Below, in pieces: positions 1 through 8,733 of a stretch of DNA of 64,000 bases. Origin of the DNA: Marine Group I thaumarchaeote. Its GTDB lineage: Archaea > Thermoproteota > Nitrososphaeria > Nitrososphaerales > Nitrosopumilaceae. The position numbers and the translations under genes are program-made. The notes under the pieces are model-generated. The model was not told the origin of the DNA. It was given only the letters and a program-made list of their open reading frames with translations, and made no database searches. The stretch lies in contig JACATG010000002.1 of assembly GCA_013390905.1 (NCBI GenBank), forward strand, positions 1 to 64,000, read 5' to 3'. The stretch's first letter is position 1; each line of letters starts with the position of its first letter.

Positions 1-207
1 ATTACTAGTCCAATGGCTCTTGTGCTTATCATAGGAGGACAAATAGGAATCATGATGATTGAAGGTTTGATTGTCTACATACAGTCTCTAAGGCTTCACC
101 TCTATGAGTTCTTTACAAAATGGTATGGGGGTGGTTCACAACCATTCAAACAATTAGTTCCAGAAAGGGTTTACAATACGTATTCTTGGACGAATAAGAA
201 AAAATAG
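1..207 (+). CDS. atpI: A/V-type ATP synthase subunit I, C-terminal fragment
   Basis: The open frame enters from the left edge, so only the last 68 codons are present. The peptide carries the ending typical of archaeal/V-type subunit I (a-subunit): a hydrophobic helix, then IQSLRLHLYEFFTKWYGGG and a short basic tail. In the family this is the last membrane helix of the proton-conducting stator. The rest of the ATP synthase operon presumably lies to the left. Subunit C is encoded separately at about 3.6 kb. The identification rests on this C-terminal signature only. Confidence 0.8.
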   Translation: MTSPMALVLIIGGQIGIMMIEGLIVYIQSLRLHLYEFFTKWYGGGSQPFKQLVPERVYNTYSWTNKKK

Positions 208-227
208 AAGTATGAGATAGTAAAGTA

Positions 228-314
228 ATGTCAAAAGAATTCATAATCACTTTAATTCCTGCACTTGTTATGCTTGGATTTGCCATTTTTGGCGTTATGG
301 TAGTTAGTTCATAG
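228..314 (+). CDS. 28-aa single-helix membrane peptide after atpI
   Basis: An ATG 20 nt after the atpI stop opens a 28-codon frame: MSKEF, a strongly hydrophobic stretch of about 20 residues, then VVSS and TAG. The predicted product is one transmembrane helix with almost nothing outside the membrane. Its place directly behind atpI suggests co-transcription and perhaps a small accessory part of the ATP synthase, but that is inference. No ribosome-binding site is obvious. Chance occurrence cannot be excluded at this length. Confidence 0.45.
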   Translation: MSKEFIITLIPALVMLGFAIFGVMVVSS

Positions 315-347
315 TTTGTTGTAAAGCTTAAGGTCTATTTTTTGTAA

Positions 348-1124
348 TTATTTTTCCACAGGTAAATCTAACTTATTTCCCCATTCTCCCCAAGAGCCTA
401 GATAAACACGGACATTCGTAAAACCAAGTTTCTTTAATGCAAAAAACGTGTTAGCAGCGCGATAGGCGCCTTGACAGTAAGTCACAATCTCAGTGTCTTT
501 TGGGATTTGGTAAAGTTTGGATAGTTCTTCATCTGATTTGAAAGTACCATCATCATTGATGTTAAGATTCCAATCAATATTGACAGATTTTGGAATATGT
601 CCTACTTGTGCTGCCCTTACAATAGTTCCATTATATTCTTCATCAGATCTAGCGTCAATAATCTTTAGCGTATCAATATTCTCTAAAATATATTCATAAC
701 TGGAAATAATTTTAGGGTTAATTTTTCCAGAAAATTTTATGGGTTGAAATGGGTTTTGTTTTATTTCCATTGGTCGATTTTCTTTTTTCCATTTTTTCAT
801 GCCACCATCTAACAAAGATACATCTGGATGTGAAAAATATTCCAACATCCAAACACCTCTTGCAGCTAGCATTCCAGAAACATTATCATAAAAAACAACT
901 TTCTTTTTAGAGCTTATCCCTACAAATGAAAAGATCATCTCTGCTTGTTTGTTAAAATTTTGTATTCCTTCTTTTGTTGTATCTATCCAATGAAATGCAA
1001 ACAGATCTAGATTGACAGACCCTGGAATATGTCCTTCTGAATATTCCTTAAATGAACGAGTGTCAATTAATAATAATTCAGATTGTTCAAGTTTTGATTC
1101 TAATTCAGATGTAGTGATTAACAT
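348..1124 (-). CDS. Tandem-domain rhodanese (thiosulfate/3-mercaptopyruvate sulfurtransferase)
   Basis: The 258-aa protein has two rhodanese domains (about residues 1-115 and 135-255), the usual architecture of thiosulfate and mercaptopyruvate sulfurtransferases. The catalytic cysteine is C217 in the loop YCQGAYRAA of the C-terminal domain; the N-terminal domain lacks a matching active-site Cys loop, as in the family. The enzyme would carry sulfane sulfur as a cysteine persulfide in the cytoplasm. The active loop CQGAYR matches neither the classic rhodanese (CRKGVT) nor the MST loop, so the donor is uncertain. It lies downstream of amt on the same strand. Confidence 0.85.
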   Translation of the reverse strand: MLITTSELESKLEQSELLLIDTRSFKEYSEGHIPGSVNLDLFAFHWIDTTKEGIQNFNKQAEMIFSFVGISSKKKVVFYDNVSGMLAARGVWMLEYFSHPDVSLLDGGMKKWKKENRPMEIKQNPFQPIKFSGKINPKIISSYEYILENIDTLKIIDARSDEEYNGTIVRAAQVGHIPKSVNIDWNLNINDDGTFKSDEELSKLYQIPKDTEIVTYCQGAYRAANTFFALKKLGFTNVRVYLGSWGEWGNKLDLPVEK

Positions 1125-1149
1125 GATTTTGGTGGATTGATCAAATCTA

Positions 1150-1196
1150 AATTGATTTGTATTAAAAAAAATAAAAAGAAAAGAAAAGGGTTTTTT
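1150..1196 (-). terminator. Pyrimidine-rich terminator after amt
   Basis: On the minus strand the amt stop codon is followed by several T runs separated by short A/C interruptions. Archaeal transcription commonly ends at such U-rich tracts without a hairpin. This would separate amt from the rhodanese gene downstream. Call by composition only. Confidence 0.4.
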
Positions 1197-2768
1197 CTAT
1201 TCGTTGACGTATGCTCTTTCGCCGTGCTGTGCCAAATCAATGCCAATCTCCTCTTCTTTAGGAGTGACTCTGATTCCGCCTGGCCAGATGGCATCCATAA
1301 TCTTGAAGATTATAATGGTAACACCAAAGGAGTAACCCACTGATATTGCAGCACCGATAATGCTGATTGCTTGCTGTTCCATTCCTTCTGGTGTACCAGT
1401 CCATGCGCCAATACCGTCTCCAGTATCCCAAACGTGTGGACTAGCTAATGTACCAGTCAAAATTGCACCTGTAAGACCGCCGATTCCATGTACTCCCCAT
1501 ACATCTAATGCGTCGTCCCATTTGCGTGCATTCTTGAATGCTATAGCACCATAACAAAGTGTACCAGCAGCTATACCGATTATAATCGAAGCCATTGGAC
1601 CTACCCAACCTGAAGCTGGAGTGATTGCTACCAATCCTGCTACTGCACCTGTTGCAGCTCCAACAATACTTGGTTTTCCGGTATGTGCCCATGACATCAA
1701 CAGCCATGTAACTGAAGCCATACCAGTTGCGGTATTAGTGACAGTCCATGCGCTTATGGTAATGCCGTCTACCATTACTTCACTTCCTGCGTTGAAACCA
1801 AACCAACCAAACCAAAGTATGGATGCACCAAGTACAACCATTGGAACGTTGTGTGGTTCCATTGGAACTTTGCCATATCCAAGTCTTCTGCCAAGGACTA
1901 AGGCTCCTGCCAATGCAGCGAATCCTGAAGTAATGTGTACTACAGTACCACCAGCAAAGTCTAATGCGTATGATGGCGATAAGTCTGGATCAAGGTCTAG
2001 TGAACCTCCTCCTATGTAACCACCTCCCCAAACCCAATGTGCTATTGGGTCGTAAACGAAGGTACCCCATATGAGTACGAATATGATCAATGCGCTGAAT
2101 TTGATTCTGTCAATCAAGCCACCAACAATTAGTGCTGGGGTGATAATTGCGAATGTTGCTTGGAACATTGCAAATAGTTGGTGAGGTACTGTACCTGGCC
2201 AACCTTGACTACAAACATCTCCATCTTTGAACTGTTGCATCTGATATGCATTAGACCATGTGTCTGCACATGGTCCTGCTTCACCTAATGGTGCCCATGC
2301 TGAGACTTGATTAAATCCAACATAGGTCAAATCTCCCATGAACATATTTTGTCCAGTTTCAATATCTGCGCCTGGTCCAAATGCTAGTGTGTATCCCCAT
2401 AGAACCCATTGTACTGACATTAGGCCTATAACAATAAAGACCATGCCAATAGTGTTTACTGCATTCTTTGATCTGGATAAACCTCCATAAAAGAATGCAA
2501 CGCCGGGAGTCATGAAGAGTACTAATGATGTTGCTGTTAGCATCCATGCCATATCACCTGTATCTACCATACAAGGGAGCATGCCGCCATCGCCATCATC
2601 AAACCAACATTCGTTTGGGTTACCAGTGTAAATTCCACTGGTTCCCACTACATATCCGTCCATACCATCATCAACACTTTGTGCATATGCCATAGACATT
2701 GCACTAGTTGCTGTGATTGATACTGCGGCTACAAGTAATAGAGCATACTTGTAGTTTCTAGAAATCAT
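1197..2768 (-). CDS. amt: Ammonium transporter (Amt/MEP/Rh family)
   Basis: The protein (523 aa from the chosen ATG) has a cleavable signal sequence ending near AYAQ, a short acidic extracellular segment with two cysteines, then about 11 membrane helices. Family landmarks are FFYGGLSRSKN, the first pore histidine in GGTVVHITSGFAALAG and the second in WGVHGIGGLTGAI. It imports ammonium/ammonia, the energy substrate of these archaea. An in-frame ATG 42 nt further upstream exists, but the inner start at 2768 sits about 22 nt downstream of a TATA-like CTTAAATC, fitting a leaderless mRNA, and begins directly with the signal peptide. Confidence 0.95.
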   Translation of the reverse strand: MISRNYKYALLLVAAVSITATSAMSMAYAQSVDDGMDGYVVGTSGIYTGNPNECWFDDGDGGMLPCMVDTGDMAWMLTATSLVLFMTPGVAFFYGGLSRSKNAVNTIGMVFIVIGLMSVQWVLWGYTLAFGPGADIETGQNMFMGDLTYVGFNQVSAWAPLGEAGPCADTWSNAYQMQQFKDGDVCSQGWPGTVPHQLFAMFQATFAIITPALIVGGLIDRIKFSALIIFVLIWGTFVYDPIAHWVWGGGYIGGGSLDLDPDLSPSYALDFAGGTVVHITSGFAALAGALVLGRRLGYGKVPMEPHNVPMVVLGASILWFGWFGFNAGSEVMVDGITISAWTVTNTATGMASVTWLLMSWAHTGKPSIVGAATGAVAGLVAITPASGWVGPMASIIIGIAAGTLCYGAIAFKNARKWDDALDVWGVHGIGGLTGAILTGTLASPHVWDTGDGIGAWTGTPEGMEQQAISIIGAAISVGYSFGVTIIIFKIMDAIWPGGIRVTPKEEEIGIDLAQHGERAYVNE

Positions 2769-2790
2769 TAAATTTATCGAAATTGGAGAA

Positions 2791-2798
2791 GATTTAAG
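2791..2798 (-). promoter_or_regulatory. TATA box of amt
   Basis: CTTAAATC on the minus strand lies 22 nt before the amt ATG at 2768. This spacing puts the transcription start at or next to the start codon, the usual leaderless arrangement in this lineage, and supports the shorter amt start. Confidence 0.5.
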
Positions 2799-2894
2799 GC
2801 TTGAAAACACTAGAATTTGTAAAAAAGTAAATTATTATATTTCAGTATATTCTGATAGTAACATAAAATATGAAAATTAGGTCAAGGATAAAAA

Positions 2895-3563
2895 ATGACG
2901 GCTAAATCAGTCATTAAACTAGCAATTTTTGATACATTCAAGACTAAGGGTGATGAATTAACAGGAGAAGCGAATAGACAAAGAGCAATCATTACAATAC
3001 TTGCCAGTAATGTCAATCCTGCAGAAAGAACTAGGACAGGGATATCTCAAAGAATAGCAAAAAAACAAGAAATTGCTTGGAAGAATATCTATTCGGGAAT
3101 ATTTCGTGATTTTGATGAGATTTTACTTCCAATGAAGATTGCAGAAGAGAATGGGAGATTGCCTCTAAAAAGAGGTCCAAGGGCTCTTCAAAAAATAGGG
3201 ATTCCATACTATCATTTGACCAAAAAGGGTATCTTGATAGCACTATCAATAAGTGAAATTACAGATAGAGAAAATTTACTAAAAGAGTTTTTTTCCAAGT
3301 CTGAATCTACTGAGAAGGAATTTGAAAAAATTCTCTCAACTCTTTTAAAGACTAGCCCAAATTTTACATATTCAATTCTTCAAAAATATGTTAAGGCTTT
3401 TTGTGATAATAAAATTAAAGATCTGCTTCCTTTTGATCTATCAAAACTTAAAGAAATTTCTGATGAGTCTTTAGGTATTCAAAAGGAGTTTTTTAAGGCG
3501 TTTTTAAAACTATCCAAACAAGAAAAGCAAGATACCATCAAATTCCTCAATAAAATAACCTAG
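2895..3563 (+). CDS. Conserved-looking hypothetical protein, 222 aa
   Basis: I do not recognise the family. The product is basic and largely alpha-helical, with no signal peptide or membrane helix. The first 115 residues read like a DNA- or RNA-binding unit: RQRAIITILASNVNP, GISQRIAKK, then a segment with HLTKKGILIALS that resembles the end of a winged-helix domain. The C-terminal half is charged helices. It is divergent from amt, sharing an AT-rich upstream region of about 125 bp, so a regulatory role is conceivable but not shown. Confidence 0.7.
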   Translation: MTAKSVIKLAIFDTFKTKGDELTGEANRQRAIITILASNVNPAERTRTGISQRIAKKQEIAWKNIYSGIFRDFDEILLPMKIAEENGRLPLKRGPRALQKIGIPYYHLTKKGILIALSISEITDRENLLKEFFSKSESTEKEFEKILSTLLKTSPNFTYSILQKYVKAFCDNKIKDLLPFDLSKLKEISDESLGIQKEFFKAFLKLSKQEKQDTIKFLNKIT

Positions 3564-3625
3564 TCCTAAACACAAACAAGAAAACGCCAAACATTAAAAT
3601 CGGTTATGTAGAGAGAACAGTCAAA

Positions 3626-4660
3626 ATGGGTGGATCTAAAAATGTCTATGCGTCTGTAAAATCCTATAGTAAAAGAGGAAAGTTACTAAAAAAAGCTGAT
3701 TTTCAAACACTAGCAGAATCAAGAGATCTTGATGAATTAATGACTAGAATTAAAAATACAGTTTATGGAGAGGCAGTAGCTGAAGTAGAGAAACCGTACA
3801 CGTCTCTGGGTATCGAGTCTGCACTAAAAAGTCACCTAGCTGATATTCATTATACCATTGCAAAAACTGCTGGTGAGTCACGTATCTTGGATGCTTATTA
3901 TTTGAAATTTATTATTTCTAATTTAAAACAAATTCTAAAAGGAAAAGTTTTGGGAAAATCACAGGAAGAGATTGAAACTCACATTAATCTTCATGCTGAA
4001 GAATTAATCAAACAAAGAGATATTGTAGTCAAAGCACTTGTCGCAAAAGATTTGGAAGAAACTGTTGCAAGTTTAAGCCAAGTTGAATTTGGTGAAGAGA
4101 TTGCAAAAGCAGCTGCTTTGTATGCAGATAAAAAGAATATCCAAATCTTTGATACATATTTTGATAAAATTTTGTATTTACGTCTTGTAAAGGCACTTAA
4201 ATCTGGAGACATAGATGCAAGTAGATTAATTGGAATGGATATTGATTTTTACAACATTCTAAGTGTAATTAGAGGAAAGTTTTGGGGACTTGATGAACAA
4301 CAAATTCAGGATTTAATTGTAATTCAATCTCCAGCTGCAAAAGAATTGCTAGCAAGAATGATATCATCTGAATCAATAAGAGATGCATTTAGCGAACTTG
4401 CTAATACAAAATATAAGGATTTGGTTCCTCAAAATGAAAATGAATTAGATGCAATAGCTGAATTTGAAAGATCCTTTGAAATAGCAATTTATCAAGCATC
4501 GTTAAACTCTTTTACAAAAATGTTCAGTTTAGCAACTACAGTAGGAATTACAAAACTAACTGCATTTGAAGTAAGAAATCTTGCAGCAATTGCTTATGCA
4601 GTTGAACAAAAAATACCAACTGAAATTACTATGTCTAAATTGATTTTAGAGACAGAATAA
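3626..4660 (+). CDS. atpC: A/V-type ATP synthase subunit C
   Basis: The 344-aa, all-helical protein has the N-terminal pattern of the family (YASVKSYSKRGKLLKKADFQTLAESRDLDEL) and the repeated three-fold helical-bundle layout of archaeal subunit C / eukaryotic subunit d. In the complex it forms the funnel that links the central stalk to the membrane rotor ring. The gene is separated from atpI by about 3.4 kb including the divergent amt region, so the ATP synthase genes are not one uninterrupted operon here. The small membrane protein gene begins 13 nt after its stop. Confidence 0.9.
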   Translation: MGGSKNVYASVKSYSKRGKLLKKADFQTLAESRDLDELMTRIKNTVYGEAVAEVEKPYTSLGIESALKSHLADIHYTIAKTAGESRILDAYYLKFIISNLKQILKGKVLGKSQEEIETHINLHAEELIKQRDIVVKALVAKDLEETVASLSQVEFGEEIAKAAALYADKKNIQIFDTYFDKILYLRLVKALKSGDIDASRLIGMDIDFYNILSVIRGKFWGLDEQQIQDLIVIQSPAAKELLARMISSESIRDAFSELANTKYKDLVPQNENELDAIAEFERSFEIAIYQASLNSFTKMFSLATTVGITKLTAFEVRNLAAIAYAVEQKIPTEITMSKLILETE

Positions 4661-4673
4661 TCTGGTATAAAAA

Positions 4674-4904
4674 ATGAGCAAGTTTCCATCGAAAAAATAT
4701 GAAACGTCGATTGATATTCTTACAAATTGGGTAAGTATCTCTATGGCATTGATTTTTGCTCTACCGTCGCTAGGAGTATTTTTGGGAATTTATTATGGAA
4801 CTGGAAATCTGATTATTGGAGCAGTTTTAGGATTTGGAGTTCATTTCGTCACACTTGCATTTTCAGGCAGAATTTCAAGTTATCTAAACAAGATTATGAA
4901 TTAA
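4674..4904 (+). CDS. Small two-helix membrane protein, 76 aa
   Basis: The product has a short basic N-terminus (MSKFPSKKYE), a membrane helix around residues 20-42, a glycine-rich turn (YYGTGNLIIGA) and a second helix to about residue 63. No catalytic residues are seen. It directly follows atpC and precedes the Cas4-like gene by 32 nt on the same strand, so it is probably co-transcribed with both. A role near the ATP synthase is possible from position only. Confidence 0.65.
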   Translation: MSKFPSKKYETSIDILTNWVSISMALIFALPSLGVFLGIYYGTGNLIIGAVLGFGVHFVTLAFSGRISSYLNKIMN

Positions 4905-4936
4905 CCTATATTGATCTAATTTTAAGATGATTTACT

Positions 4937-5584
4937 ATGATGGGAGATAGAGATTTTCGAAGTATTACTCATAATGCAATACGTTCTATAGGAAATGAAT
5001 TAGAAATTGACATAGATTCTAAGGATATTCAAACTATTCATCTTCAAGAAGTAACCCAATGTCTAAGACGCTCATATTATGATAGAATGGACCCTAATGA
5101 AATTGAAAGAAGAGGATTCAATGAACTTCTCTCAGGATTACTAAGAAAATTACAATATGGAACCGAACCAAAAGAATTTGCAATGGACGAAATTAAGCTA
5201 AAGGCACAGGTCGATATGATAACAGATGACTCTATTCTTTTATTCAGATCAGCATTATATGAGTTAGAAAACCCTCAAGCAAATGATATCCTATATCTTA
5301 ATGCATGTATGTGGATATATGACAAAGTTGATGGAGTAATTGTTTACATTACAGGAGATAAGAGAGAAATAACTTTTTCATTAACACGCAACAAAAAGAT
5401 GTTTGAGGAAATAATCAGAAGAGTTAGAGTTCTAAATGATCTTCTTAAAGAACAAAAAACACCCATCCTAGAACCATCATCTGATTGTTCTGGTTGTCAA
5501 TATTTTGAAAGATGTTTCATGAAAAAGAAGACTAGTAAACAGATATCCTTAATGGGAATATTTGGTAAGGAAAGTAAAGATTAG
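4937..5584 (+). CDS. Cas4/RecB-like PD-(D/E)XK nuclease with Fe-S cysteines
   Basis: The 215-aa protein carries the four-cysteine signature of Cas4/AddB-type nucleases: one Cys early (C42 in EVTQCLRRSYYD) and three near the end (C184, C187, C193 in CSGCQYFERC), which in the family hold a [4Fe-4S] cluster. Between them are a motif-II-like acidic residue (KAQVDMI), YELENPQ, and an LxLNACMWIY helix resembling the QhxxY motif. The usual D...ExK motif is weak (YELE without lysine), so activity is uncertain. No cas genes or CRISPR array are in the window, so this is a stand-alone member, perhaps for DNA repair. Confidence 0.7.
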   Translation: MMGDRDFRSITHNAIRSIGNELEIDIDSKDIQTIHLQEVTQCLRRSYYDRMDPNEIERRGFNELLSGLLRKLQYGTEPKEFAMDEIKLKAQVDMITDDSILLFRSALYELENPQANDILYLNACMWIYDKVDGVIVYITGDKREITFSLTRNKKMFEEIIRRVRVLNDLLKEQKTPILEPSSDCSGCQYFERCFMKKKTSKQISLMGIFGKESKD

Positions 5585-5624
5585 TCTAATAAATGAAAAA
5601 TATGAAAAAAGGATTGTTCCTTGG

Positions 5625-5735
5625 TTATTCTACTGGTTCTGGATGTCCTTTACCACGTAGAGCGAAACACACTACTGCGAGTGCAATTGCGACTCCAACT
5701 GCTGAGCCAAATGCTGCTAAACCTGCTTCTGCCAT
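5625..5735 (-). CDS. 36-aa single-helix membrane protein with strong promoter
   Basis: The frame begins with MAEAGLAAFGSAVGV, has one small-residue-rich transmembrane helix (about residues 5-26), then a basic turn (RGKG) and an acidic tail ending HPEPVE. A near-consensus TATA box, TTATAAAAG, lies 23 nt before the ATG, so the mRNA would be leaderless and well expressed. Gly/Ala spacing along the helix resembles helix-packing motifs, as in rotor-ring proteolipids, but there is no second helix and no carboxylate. The function is unknown. The ORF stands alone between two convergent or divergent neighbours. Confidence 0.65.
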   Translation of the reverse strand: MAEAGLAAFGSAVGVAIALAVVCFALRGKGHPEPVE

Positions 5736-5758
5736 TTGATAAAAAACGACTTTACGGG

Positions 5759-5767
5759 CTTTTATAA
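5759..5767 (-). promoter_or_regulatory. Strong TATA box for the 36-aa membrane protein
   Basis: TTATAAAAG on the minus strand, 23 nt before the ATG at 5735, is among the best archaeal TATA matches in the window. It argues that the tiny downstream frame is a real, strongly transcribed gene. Confidence 0.6.
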
Positions 5768-5833
5768 CTTTGCCAATATTTTTTTCTTAAAAACAAAGTA
5801 TCATAATTTTAAAATTTTGTGATACTATCTATT

Positions 5834-6391
5834 CTATTTGGTAAATTCAAAACGAAGTTCATTTTCTTGACCACTTATCAACGAACTTAGATTGTAAAAT
5901 ACATCACCAGTAACTTTCCAAGTTGCAGTATTGTTTTGAAGAACAGCCCATAATTCAGGAGTATTTCCAGAATTTCTCAAATTAATAGTGTCTTTTAGTA
6001 GGATAGAGTTGTTACCAAGAAGAACATAATAGTTTGAACCAAATTCTAGCATTCCCGTAGGTCTACTACCTATTTCACCACCTGCAATTTGTTCAGACGT
6101 AGAATAACCTGTTTCATGTAATCTATAATCCAAAGTTTGAATTATTACACTAGCGGGATTAGGATTAGAAATTCTAAATGCAATCTTAATTGTAGCTATT
6201 CGTGACGAAATTTCTGTAACAGAAAGTTCCTCTAGTTCAATTTGGAGAGGTTCAACTTGTGTAATGTTTTGATTTTCTATAAGAATTTCACCTTGAGGTA
6301 CTACAACCATTATAGGTCCTACCCAAATAATTCCTCCCAATACAGACATAAGCACTGCAATTGTGACAATAAGAAAGATTTTACGATTCAT
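5834..6391 (-). CDS. LEA14/WHy-like membrane-anchored protein
   Basis: The 185-aa protein has an uncleaved N-terminal membrane helix (residues 5-27) and an extracytoplasmic beta domain. The segment IATIKIAFRISNPNPASVIIQTLDYRL carries the NPNP core of the LEA14/WHy (water stress and hypersensitive response) fold, a fibronectin-like beta-sandwich. Related proteins occur at 33.7 kb and, broken, at 40.0 kb. The molecular role is unknown. The gene is divergent from 6461. Confidence 0.6.
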   Translation of the reverse strand: MNRKIFLIVTIAVLMSVLGGIIWVGPIMVVVPQGEILIENQNITQVEPLQIELEELSVTEISSRIATIKIAFRISNPNPASVIIQTLDYRLHETGYSTSEQIAGGEIGSRPTGMLEFGSNYYVLLGNNSILLKDTINLRNSGNTPELWAVLQNNTATWKVTGDVFYNLSSLISGQENELRFEFTK

Positions 6392-6444
6392 TATTTTTGC
6401 TTCACTTTAGATATCTTAAATGTTAAGATGGTTATTATACCATT

Positions 6445-6450
6445 GGAGGG
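6445..6450 (+). promoter_or_regulatory. Shine-Dalgarno site deciding the 6461 start
   Basis: The purine run GGAGGG, about 10 nt before ATG 6461, is a good complement to the 16S 3' end. Such sites are scarce for first genes in this window, so it favours this start over the upstream ATG. Confidence 0.4.
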
Positions 6451-6460
6451 AGAAAAAATT

Positions 6461-6817
6461 ATGCAATACTTCCAAGCAGTACAACAAGGAAAGCAAAGAG
6501 CAAATAAATCACAAATGAAGATGTTTGAAGCAGCTGGATTTGGGATGTTGACTTTGACAACCAAAAAAGTTAATGGAGAATTTCAACCAGTTGGAGAGGA
6601 AGAATTTACTGCTGTGATTAATTCTGAAGGTGGGGATGTGGCAATAATTGTAGATAAAGATGGATTTACAAAAGCTCAATCAAAGACAGTAAAAAAAGAA
6701 GAAGCGGTATCAATTTTCAAAAAACTTCGAGAATCAGGAATTCCTGAATATTCAGGAAAAGAAATTCAGATCTGGTCTGAAACAAGACCAACAGTTCAAA
6801 ACAAAATTTCTGAATAA
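6461..6817 (+). CDS. Hypothetical protein, 118 aa
   Basis: Not recognised. It is a small soluble alpha/beta protein with a lysine-rich surface (QQGKQRANKSQMKMFEAAGFG, then VNGEFQPVGEEEFTAVINSEGG). I chose ATG 6461 because GGAGGG lies about 10 nt upstream; an in-frame ATG at 6428 would add 11 residues and is the alternative. The stop abuts the end of the convergent pyrH gene with no spacer. Confidence 0.65.
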   Translation: MQYFQAVQQGKQRANKSQMKMFEAAGFGMLTLTTKKVNGEFQPVGEEEFTAVINSEGGDVAIIVDKDGFTKAQSKTVKKEEAVSIFKKLRESGIPEYSGKEIQIWSETRPTVQNKISE

Positions 6818-7501
6818 TTATTTTGAAGAAAGAATAATTTCTGTGCCTACATTGTCACCCTTTATGGCCTTTTCAATAATTTTTGGATCAGCTTTTATGA
6901 TTCTTGTTTTGATTTTAGAGCGTTCAATGATTTTTAGAGCAAGAATATCCATCAAGTCATAGCCTCCTGCAAGAGAATCTTCATGAATCAACATTTTTTT
7001 CAAATTTTTTAGTTCAATCCGTTTGAATTTTTTTGCTTTTTTGAATTTGTTTGGATCCCTATCATAGACTCCATCAACATCAGTAGCGTTAAGGAACTGT
7101 TCAGCATGTACTTTTTCAGCGATTAATGCAGCAGTACCATTGGTGCTTTGACCTGGATGTAAGCCGCCTGTTACAACTATTAATCCATCATCTACTGCAT
7201 GTCTAACTTCTTGTAAAGTAGTTGGTGGATGTGAGTATGCTCTGTTCTTAAGAGCATAAATCAATAGTTTTGCGTTAAGTCTTGAAATTTCAATTCCAAG
7301 TTCATCAAGAGTAGATTCATCCGCGCCAGAAGATCTTGCATGAGAAATGTAATGTCGTGCAATGTGTCCACCACCTGCAACAACAATTGGTTGGCAAATT
7401 TTACTTATTTTTACTAGAAATTCAGCGTAGTCTTTTAGTACTTTGACATTATCTGCACCAAAAACTCTTCCAGATAATTTGATAACGATTCTCTTTTTCA
7501 C
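6818..7501 (-). CDS. pyrH: UMP kinase (archaeal PyrH)
   Basis: The 227-aa amino-acid-kinase-fold protein matches archaeal UMP kinase in length and motifs: KLSGRVF at the start, [13 protein letters not shown] (phosphate-binding glycine loop), [14 protein letters not shown], and [13 protein letters not shown] near the ATP site. It phosphorylates UMP to UDP. It starts with GTG, which overlaps the TGA of the upstream HD-domain gene (GTGA), a sign of translational coupling. Order of transcription is tmk, HD hydrolase, pyrH: a pyrimidine nucleotide operon. Confidence 0.93.
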   Translation of the reverse strand: MKKRIVIKLSGRVFGADNVKVLKDYAEFLVKISKICQPIVVAGGGHIARHYISHARSSGADESTLDELGIEISRLNAKLLIYALKNRAYSHPPTTLQEVRHAVDDGLIVVTGGLHPGQSTNGTAALIAEKVHAEQFLNATDVDGVYDRDPNKFKKAKKFKRIELKNLKKMLIHEDSLAGGYDLMDILALKIIERSKIKTRIIKADPKIIEKAIKGDNVGTEIILSSK

Positions 7502-8733
7502 TTTAGATCACCAAGGATTGACTTTGCGGCAATTTCAACTTTTTTTCTGTTCTTTTGGTGAGTATAGATTCTTAGGATATTCATAAATCCAGAAATTGCT
7601 GAAACCGCAGGGATTTCTGAAATTAGCATCTCTTTTGCAGAGAATTTTCCATTATCATTTGTAATCAAAATTATAGATTTGGATTCGTTTTTGGATGGTG
7701 TAAGTGGAATTGATGGAGTAACAGAACTATCTACAAAAATTTCATTCTCATCAACTTTAGATTTTTTAGAGATCGAAGTTCTGAGTTCATCAGTTCGTGT
7801 TTTTTTCAAGTTAGTTTTGCTAGTCAAGATTCTCTCAAACACACATTTCAACAATTTCCTATTTTGATAATCTTGTGCAAATTGTCTAGCACGTTTTAAT
7901 TTTGAAGATTTTGATGAGATTAGACTAGATAAAACATATTCATCTGTGAGTTTAACGTATTCATTTAGATTAAAACTAGTAAAACCAAATTCGTCATCAG
8001 ATAATCTCAATGCTTCAATCAGCATAACTTCTGCAGCTCTTACAGTTTTGTGAAAATAGACTGCCTTGAACATTTGATATCTAGAATACATCATTGATTC
8101 AAAAGAATATAATGCTGAACGTTCCAAGGCTAGTTTTTTATGATGTACATAAAGTGATTGAGTGATTCTTTTATGATCAATTTTTGCATGTTCTGCTCCT
8201 GTAAAATAACCATCTCTAAGTAAATAGTCCATCATATCTGCACTAAGTGTACCTGAAACAATTTCATTCATAAATTGAAATTTGGAATTTCCAAAGGCAA
8301 TTTTTGTAATTAGTTTTTTGTCAAAGCCATTTTTTGATAAAACATCACCAATTTCAGATTTTAGAATAATTTCTTTACCATAGTCTTCATGTGAAATTTT
8401 CTTTTCTTGGATGATTTCCTCAAAAAGATGAGAAAAAGGTCCATGTCCTATGTCATGTAAGAGGCCAGCTAACCTAAGGATTTCAATGTCATCTGATTTG
8501 AAAATTCCTTTTTCATTTAATGCATGACCTGCTAGACTGGCAATGTGCATAACTCCCAATGAATGCTCAAATCTTGTATGTTGAGCTGCAGGATATGTCA
8601 AATGAGCACCAGAAAGCTGTCTAATGTGTCTTAATCTTTGAAAAATAGGTTTGTCAATTATTGATATCTCATGTTCATATACACGAATGAAATCATGAAT
8701 TGGATCAATTATGTCTACATAATTTTTTTTCAT
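7498..8733 (-). CDS. HD-domain phosphohydrolase (dNTPase/SAMHD1-like)
   Basis: The 411-aa protein has an N-terminal HD superfamily domain: [14 protein letters not shown] gives the first metal histidine and [15 protein letters not shown] the HD pair. [11 protein letters not shown] and [12 protein letters not shown] are typical of the dGTPase/SAMHD1-like branch. The C-terminal third is charged and poorly conserved. It overlaps tmk upstream (ATGA) and pyrH downstream (GTGA), so all three are translated together. A role in dNTP hydrolysis fits the neighbours, but the substrate is inferred. Confidence 0.8.
   Translation of the reverse strand: MKKNYVDIIDPIHDFIRVYEHEISIIDKPIFQRLRHIRQLSGAHLTYPAAQHTRFEHSLGVMHIASLAGHALNEKGIFKSDDIEILRLAGLLHDIGHGPFSHLFEEIIQEKKISHEDYGKEIILKSEIGDVLSKNGFDKKLITKIAFGNSKFQFMNEIVSGTLSADMMDYLLRDGYFTGAEHAKIDHKRITQSLYVHHKKLALERSALYSFESMMYSRYQMFKAVYFHKTVRAAEVMLIEALRLSDDEFGFTSFNLNEYVKLTDEYVLSSLISSKSSKLKRARQFAQDYQNRKLLKCVFERILTSKTNLKKTRTDELRTSISKKSKVDENEIFVDSSVTPSIPLTPSKNESKSIILITNDNGKFSAKEMLISEIPAVSAISGFMNILRIYTHQKNRKKVEIAAKSILGDLK

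Noticed and set aside
1360-2547. Several long plus- and minus-strand frames inside amt
   Set aside because: They are shadows in other frames of the ammonium transporter and have no domain signature or promoter.
4937-5584. Reading the Cas4-like gene as part of a CRISPR-Cas system
   Set aside because: No repeats, spacers or other cas genes were found within 64 kb.
5625-5735. 36-aa protein as ATP synthase proteolipid (subunit K/c)
   Set aside because: It has only one helix and no membrane carboxylate; the helix resemblance is limited to Gly/Ala spacing.
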